A stretch of DNA of 64,000 bases. Origin: Nymphaea colorata. Taxonomy: Eukaryota; Streptophyta; Magnoliopsida; Nymphaeales; Nymphaeaceae. How positions within the stretch are numbered: position 1 is the first letter of the stretch; each line of letters opens with the position of its first letter. The translations under genes were made by a program, and so were the position numbers. This document shows positions 58,204 through 64,000 of the stretch, piece after piece. Below the pieces are notes generated by a model. That model made no database searches. It worked only from the letters and a program-made list of their open reading frames with translations, and had not been told where the DNA came from. The stretch covers positions 9,872,001 to 9,936,000 of the forward strand of contig NC_045150.1 of the NCBI RefSeq assembly GCF_008831285.2. The letters run 5' to 3'.

Positions 58204-59600
58204 TTACTAGGAAGTCAAGTGTCTCTGGTATAGGACAGAAGATGAAGCTTCGTTCTAAGGGGCATGCTTAGCTTGTGCTTTTGTTTCAACCATTATGTTG
58301 GCATCAAATATTCACCTTATAAGATAGGAAATTGAAAAGTTATGGAAGGAAAATGATAACAAAATGAAGGTTGATATTGCATTAAGAGTTTAAAGATTAC
58401 AAGCAAAAAAATCATTAACTGATTATAGATGACAATGATTGAAGACACTATAAATAAAAAGTACAAAGTTGACAACAAAACTTTCAAGGAAGGATGGATG
58501 GTGGTTGGTTGGCATCCCACCACTTGGCATATTCCTTCTTTTCTACTGGGCATGTGAACCAAGTATAAGATATCTGTGTGTTCCATTTTTTTCGAGCTAC
58601 TATGAATAATGATACCCATTGAGGAGGGTTGAGGTTGAATTCGGGAATAGCTCTAATCGGGGAATGCATGGAAACCATCTTCTATCTCTGAGAAAATTGT
58701 CGTATGTTTCTATTAGCACAATGATCAACTATGAAATAGGGGTCCAAGAGTGTGGAACGACCATGGTAATGGTGAATGTATCTAGGTTGACTATGGTGAC
58801 AATTATAATAATCCAAAAGGTTCTCTTCTTCATCTAGCTGCTCGATCAAATGATGGTATTGTTCTAAGACTGTTAATGCTTTATCAGTGTTTCTAAATAG
58901 ACCGGCTTGGGATTTCACTTGCTTGAGAAACCATGATTTTAAAGCATATGTATGGTGAAGCGAGTGCATCCTTGGTAAAGGAAAGCTAAGGTTGTGATTG
59001 CTGCTGACAAGTGTCGAGCCTATTATGCTTCGATATCCAAAAAAGTTGGGTGATACAAACATCTAGGAGGTTAGTTCCATTAGTTAAGAGGGTCACTCCT
59101 ACTATGCAAAGCATCATGAAGTGCTTGATTCTTTTTATGGCTTTCCAAGATAAGGTGGAATGATCAACATAGGCTCCAAATTCTTCATGTAGGGTTTTTA
59201 GGTTGATGCTTCAGTTTTCATTGTTTTCTACTAGGAGACAAGTTTTTTGTCCCGTAAAGTGAGCTATATGGTCATTTACATTAACTTTAGTTGGGTTCAT
59301 AAGAAATTGTTTCTCCAATAGGTTATTTGGATTACAAGTCGGGGTAAGGAGGTCAAGTATTTCAGTAAATTTATTCAATAATATTGTCATTTCTCCTTAA
59401 GGAAATAAAAAAGAGGAGGTCCTTGGGTTCCATCACTCGGCAACAGTAAAAAATAAATTCCCATCCACTGATTGCATTCCTCTGGCTGCCACTGTCTCTA
59501 GCCCACATTCATCAAAATAAGAAGGAAACATCCGAGAGAAGGTGAGATGTGCCGATACCATCTGGGAGCCAAGGGTCCAAACTGAAGAAAAACATAAGTA
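58204..59600 (-). pseudogene. Extra ORF upstream of gag (Ogre ORF1-like)
   Basis: Broken minus-strand frames between LTR and gag: about 59450-59100 (WNPRTSSFLFP, LLNKFTEIL, HIAHFTGQK), 59062-58682 (PNFFGYRSIIGSTLVSSNHN, LKSWFLKQVKSQAGLF) and 58678-58484 (FIVARKKWNTQISYTWFTC). They look like the plant-mobile-domain-like ORF1 that Tat/Ogre elements carry before gag, whose role is unknown. This assignment rests on position and a few residues, so it is an inference. Confidence 0.5.
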
Positions 59601-60419
59601 GCCCATTTGAGTTCTTTTCTAAAAAGGATGTGATCATAAAGGAAGGTAACACCATGTTAAAAATAATACATCTTGAGTATAGATTCTAAAGGATAGAGAT
59701 CAAATTAGTGGGAAAGATTGACAAAGTTAATAAGGACAATATGAGATAAAGGCATATAATGAAGTCATAAATCACCAAATAAGGCTTTGTGCACATCCAA
59801 CACTTAAAAAAAAAGAGGTATATTGAGATAACTTTGCATCATGATAATGCAATATCAAGTTATGTTTATATACTTTATCTAAATGACTTAGTATTAGCAT
59901 AGATTCTTCCTTAGGCCAACTAACGGTAAAGTTTTTCTACTTTTCTTTCTTCATCCATCAGTATACCACAAATTACCACTCATAGTACTAAAGAGAGGGT
60001 TTTTCTGCCTAAGGTGTGGTCTAATTATAAGACTTAGTCTTGTGCTACTAACTAAGACCAAGCTCAGTAACATGATGACCAAGACAAATAAATATATGAA
60101 GTTTTAAAATATGAACAAACATGCAAGATTGGTTATCCCTAATGCAATGTTGCCTAAGACAGTGATTAAAAGAAGGTAGAAGAACAAACACTGTTTTCAA
60201 TCAAACCTTAAATTGAAGAGGGTTATATTTGATCCTAGATCTAGGTGAACATGATTGATCCTCCTTAATTAATTATATGCAAAAGAGCAAATACAATCAT
60301 CAAACAATGTAATGTAATGTCAATGGAGTCAAGTTCAAAGAAAGAGAAATGCTTTAACATAGGCAATATAGATGATGTTCAAATTAATGGAAATGCACCA
60401 ATGATAATCATAGTCAAAC
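59601..60419 (-). other. Gypsy 5' leader region
   Basis: AT-rich DNA between LTR and ORF1-like region with no frame of note; a leader of several hundred bases is usual for this lineage. Confidence 0.5.
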
Positions 60420-60447
60420 AATGACGGGTCCCATCATGGTCGTCGTC
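60420..60447 (-). other. Candidate primer-binding site next to gypsy LTR
   Basis: On the minus strand the LTR end is followed by gacgacgaccatgatgggac. This partly matches the tRNA-Arg type primer sites (ggcgactccgctggggac) usual in Tat/Ogre elements. The match is imperfect. Confidence 0.4.
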
Positions 60448-62452
60448 TGTTTGTATTCTAAAATTTATTTTAGTTTTTTGAGTCCTTCAGAAAAATACAG
60501 TTTTATTTTAGAAATGAGAAAGAAAGGAACTCGCCCATCGATACAAGGATTAGCCATTCCCGGTGACTTTACTGGGGTAACTAATCTAAGGGCTATGCTT
60601 ATTTTTGATGTATTTTATTTTTAGTTAATGATATTTTACATTTTAAATGCAATGTGGTGCTTGGAAAAAAGGTTGAAGAATTGATATTTCAAATACCTTA
60701 GATAAAAAAATTTAAAGCATCATTTGAGAAAATAAAGCATTTTGATTTGAAATATTTTTGAATGAAGAAATCTTTGCAAATATCATTTAAAAATCTTTCA
60801 AAGATAATATGGGTATTTTAAAGATTTCTTGTCGAAATCGATTTATTGTTCTTTTAAGAACTTAAGTAGGTTTAAGATTTTTCTCTAAATCCATCTCATC
60901 TTGTTTAAGTTTTCTAAGAGAAATACTTGTATTCATTCGTGAATTCCACTAGTGAATGTGAATGTATGAATGAATCGATTCTATATTATTAAAAATAAAT
61001 TATTAATTCCTATCATATCATTCATTTAAGGACATCCCTACCATCACATACATGTAGATTTATTAACATATTTATTTTAAGTATTCTTATAAAGAGAAAA
61101 AAAGATTGAAAGTAAAATGGAGTTGTAGACCATCAAGCATGATTCTAATATTGGGTCCTTACTTGAGTTTTGGTTTTAGTGAAGTCGATAAATGAAAATT
61201 AAAATCTTAGATATTAAGAAAGAGTTATTCAAGTGATTGAAAGAAAAAAACAAAAAGATTTTAAGCCAAGAGAAAGAGGGAGAAAGAGAAAGAAAAAGAG
61301 ATTTTAAAAAGAAAGAAAGAAAATTTTAAAGAGAGAAAGAAGGATGTGTGCGTGTGTGTATAAGTATATATGTGTGTGTGTGTGTGTGTGCGTGTGCACA
61401 CATGCGTGTATGAAAATTTATAAAAGAAAGACTTTAAATTTAAGAGAAAGAGAGATAGAAGAAGAAGATTTTAGAGCGAGAGAGAGATAGAGAAATAAAT
61501 AAATAAATAAATAAATATATATATATATATATATGAAAGTTAGTAAAAGAAAATATTAGCTCGAAAAGAGAGAGAGAGGGAGAGAAAGTGGATTACACAT
61601 GTATATTTATTTATATGTATACGTATATGAAAATTTATAAAAGAATATAGTAAATCAAAGAGAAAGAAGGATAAAGAGAGATATTTGTGTACATGTATAC
61701 GTATATAACATGTAACATGTATATATGTATATATATATGAAAATTAAAACCAAGAGAAATGTTAAATGTAAAAATATCAGGAAGATGTATTTTAACATGT
61801 GCATATTCGTAAGGGGTTTTTCGAGGTGGACAAATCCCAAGCTCAAAAATCTAGATAATAACAAAGAAATCCCAATTCAAGCACTCATTCTTACCGTTCA
61901 TTCGCATATTTAAGAAAAAAATCAGTCTACCATGCATGAACATCATCTCAAACATGAACGATGCACACATTCAATGAGCAAAGAAATGAAGAATCATATT
62001 TCAAAAATAAATGGAGAAATGTAATTTATTTTCTTTTGCTTGTACTCCCAGTGCACTCAAGAGTAGCTCTTGACTGTTGATAGGAGACCCTCAGAACTCT
62101 CTTGCATGACTATAGGAAGATGGCGAAGGAAAATGAAATGAAAGAAAATGATAGGATGACTACATACTTCTAATGAAAATGGTTTTAGGAAATGAGTCTT
62201 CTTCTCCAGTTGATCCTAAAGCTTCATCGAGCGAAGTTCCAAGGTGTTGAACATTTCTCATCGAAAGGTCTCATTGTACTCTCTTGAAGAATGAAAGTTG
62301 GAGAAGCTTGCTTCCAAGGTTGGAGAAGAATAAGAAGATAATATGAGAGAAATTGGGAGGGAGAGCTTGGAAAAAAACTTTAAGTCTTCAATTGAGAAAG
62401 TACTAGAGGTTTCATAAGGGTTAGCTCATGCCAAGAGAGAAGATTTTAAAGG

Positions 62453-62460
62453 TATTTATA
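62453..62460 (-). promoter_or_regulatory. TATA box of gypsy LTR copy 3
   Basis: TATAAATA on the minus strand, conserved in position and sequence with 36544-36551 and 11767-11774. Confidence 0.7.
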
Positions 62461-62569
62461 GAGAGTTTTGGATCCAAAGCTAAAAATTTTAATTTTTGTA
62501 ATTTCAACATTTCATGCAAATTCTAAGTATTTTTGAATTATTATTATTATTTTTTTAAGATAGGTTTTG

Positions 62570-62935
62570 ACCAAGTGAGGTTGGCCCTTACCCCTGAAAA
62601 GATCCCTTTGGGGGGTGTGGGCAGGACTAGTGCCCACACAACAGACTAAAAACCACCTTCTTTTAGTCAAAACAGGGCCTCCAGAGGCTGCAGTCCCGGC
62701 CTCATTACGGCCCAGGCCCATGCAGCCGTGATTGGCTGCTCACGTGTGGCCAAGTGAGAGTGCCTGGGGTGGCCGTGTGCTCTAGCTTGAGTGCACGATC
62801 TGGCTATGCTCTGCTCATTCAGAACGTCTGGCAGTGTGCAGGGCATGTGGAAGAGAGGGCGAAATGCCTCCTTATTGGCTTGTTTTAGACCAATAAGGGA
62901 TGGCTTTGGCCTCCCTCGCTTCCAAAGGGGTTCCA
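62570..62935. other. GC-rich segment upstream of the LTR TATA box, copy 3
   Basis: About 365 bases of GC-rich sequence (gtgcccacacaacag, ggcccaggcccatgc) at the place where copies 1 and 2 hold shorter CGCA-rich segments. It is longer and unrelated in sequence to those, with shared AT-rich borders. Confidence 0.7.
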
Positions 62936-63699
62936 CACATAAAAAATATAAAAGTCATTTTTGAAAACTCATAGTTTAAAGGGTAAAATTGTCTTATGTT
63001 ACAAACAGGCCCGATTCCATTTTAGGAGGTTTCGGACTCGTTTTAGATCCAAATGGGTTCGCTTGGTTGCAATGCATTCAATTTGACGTACGAGGCTCAG
63101 ATCAATAATTAGATGAGTGGTTTAGGCTCAAAACATATTTTTAAAGTTTTGGCACGAGACTGAAACACAAAACAAATGGGAGATCTATGTGTACACGCAC
63201 GGCACTCAATAGCATCAAAATTGTTATTATAGCATCAACTTTAGATTTTGAGTTGAAATTCTCGATTTGGATCCAAATTTTGGTTTTGGACATAATTTGG
63301 ATCTGAGAGTAGCTTTATGGGTCTGCTTTCCTATTTGGACTTAATTTCATTGTTGAGCTAAATTGTGGACTTTGGCTTCTTATTTTGGATCTAGGACTTT
63401 GATTTGGATATAAATCTCTATCTAAATTTAGATTTTGGATTTAAACTTGCATTTGGTTCAGATATGGATCTAGAGGTCTGTTTTGGATCCAGGGTCGAGA
63501 ACTGGATTTGAATATGAATAAAGAAGTTTTTCTTCGGTCTAGGGTCGAGATTTGAATTTGGATATGGACCAAGAAGTGTCCTTTGGGTTGAGCTTAGGCT
63601 AAGGATCCAAATCAATCATTGTAAAATTGGTTGAAATAACTGATAATCTTGTTTGAATAAAATGGAATGCAGTCCTTTGAAAAATTTGAGGTGATAACA

Positions 63700-63906
63700 C
63701 CTAGAAAATGAGAATAATTCTTAAAAGAAGAGTAAACCTAAAAATGTCCAACTAATAATGTTTATGCGATGAAATTGGTGCTCTTGTCATTTTTTTTTAT
63801 TGGTGGATGCTTTGGATTAAATTCATTTCATAACTGTCTTTTCTGCTTTATTTTGTACAAACACCTCAGAGATGCCAAGCCCTTATCCTTTTCTCTTACC
63901 CCTAGG
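63700..63906. other. Unassigned sequence
   Basis: AT-rich; nothing recognised. Confidence 0.4.
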
Positions 63907-64000
63907 TAGGCCTGGGCACCCTGCCGGGCCGCCACCAGGTACCCGGTGCCCGACCCGGTCGGGCCCCGGTCTGCCCAGCCCGGCCCGTTTTCATCCTCCT
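63907..64000. mobile_element. GC-rich hAT-like element, cut by the window end
   Basis: Starts TAGGCCTGGGCACC, the inverse of the end at 17371, followed by ggtacccggtgcccgaccc-type words. The rest lies beyond the window. Confidence 0.65.

Larger units (their letters stand above)
60448..63699 (-). mobile_element. 5' LTR of the Tat/Ogre-like gypsy element (family R, copy 3)
   Basis: 3,252 bp, against 3,266 for the solo copy at 34096. On the minus strand it begins TGTTATCACCTCAAATTT and ends GAATACAAACA. The gag and protease remnants lie downstream on the same strand, which identifies family R as the LTR of this element. The TATA box puts U3 at about 1.24 kb and R-U5 at about 2.0 kb. No matching 3' LTR is in the window and no 5-bp duplication was found, consistent with truncation. 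Confidence 0.85.

Noticed and set aside
1-64000. CRISPR arrays, bacterial operons, prophage or organelle insertions
   Set aside because: No evenly spaced short repeats, ribosome-binding sites or recognisable organelle genes; everything identifiable is plant nuclear repeat or CNL sequence.
1-64000. tRNA or rRNA genes
   Set aside because: The only tRNA-like strings found are retrotransposon primer sites at 4071 and 43406; no cloverleaf with A and B boxes was recognised by eye.

Overview
This is plant nuclear DNA: AT-rich, full of microsatellites, and made almost wholly of decayed transposable elements plus fragments of CC-NBS-LRR (CNL) disease-resistance genes. I found no complete host gene that I would call functional. 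The element mix (Ty1/copia with an initiator-Met tRNA primer site, a Tat/Ogre-like Ty3/gypsy element with LTRs over 3 kb, a TRIM, an L1-type LINE, CACTA and many short hAT-type elements) says flowering plant. The sequence alone does not let me name the species.

Layout. 0-10 kb: a short hAT element, an old copia relic (2.8-3.6 kb), then a better kept copia element (LTR end, primer site, gag, protease, integrase) cut off by a 100-N assembly gap at 7216-7315. 10-14 kb: two oppositely oriented pieces of the long gypsy LTR and a 5'-truncated LINE. 14-21 kb: a gene-like Pro/His/Gln-rich fragment beside GC-rich element ends, a three-unit 440-bp tandem array, and several hAT elements, some with clear 8-bp target duplications. 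21.9-31 kb: a 3.2-kb CACTA-like element, a solo LTR of a second family, the LRR half of a CNL gene and its 3' flank. 31-37.4 kb: two solo gypsy LTRs, one with a perfect 5-bp target duplication and one with a 4/5 match. 37.6-46.4 kb: a CNL 3'-end copy, more hAT elements and a TRIM with tandem LTR structure. 46.9-52.3 kb: the 5' half of a CNL gene followed by a second copy of the 24.2-27.6 kb block. 52.3-55.8 kb: four copies of one short hAT family and small CNL relics. 55.9-63.7 kb: a Tat/Ogre-like gypsy element on the minus strand (LTR, primer-site candidate, ORF1-like region, gag, protease remnant), truncated before reverse transcriptase.

The pieces worth most attention are: (1) a coherent short hAT family, five of whose eight copies keep 8-bp target duplications; (2) two duplicated blocks that border complementary halves of a CNL gene; (3) the long gypsy LTR, in which a CpG-rich, copy-variable segment sits just upstream of a conserved TATA box; and (4) a tandem array in which a hAT element head is part of the amplified unit. 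All readings are by eye. Coordinates of decayed elements are approximate unless a target duplication is stated.
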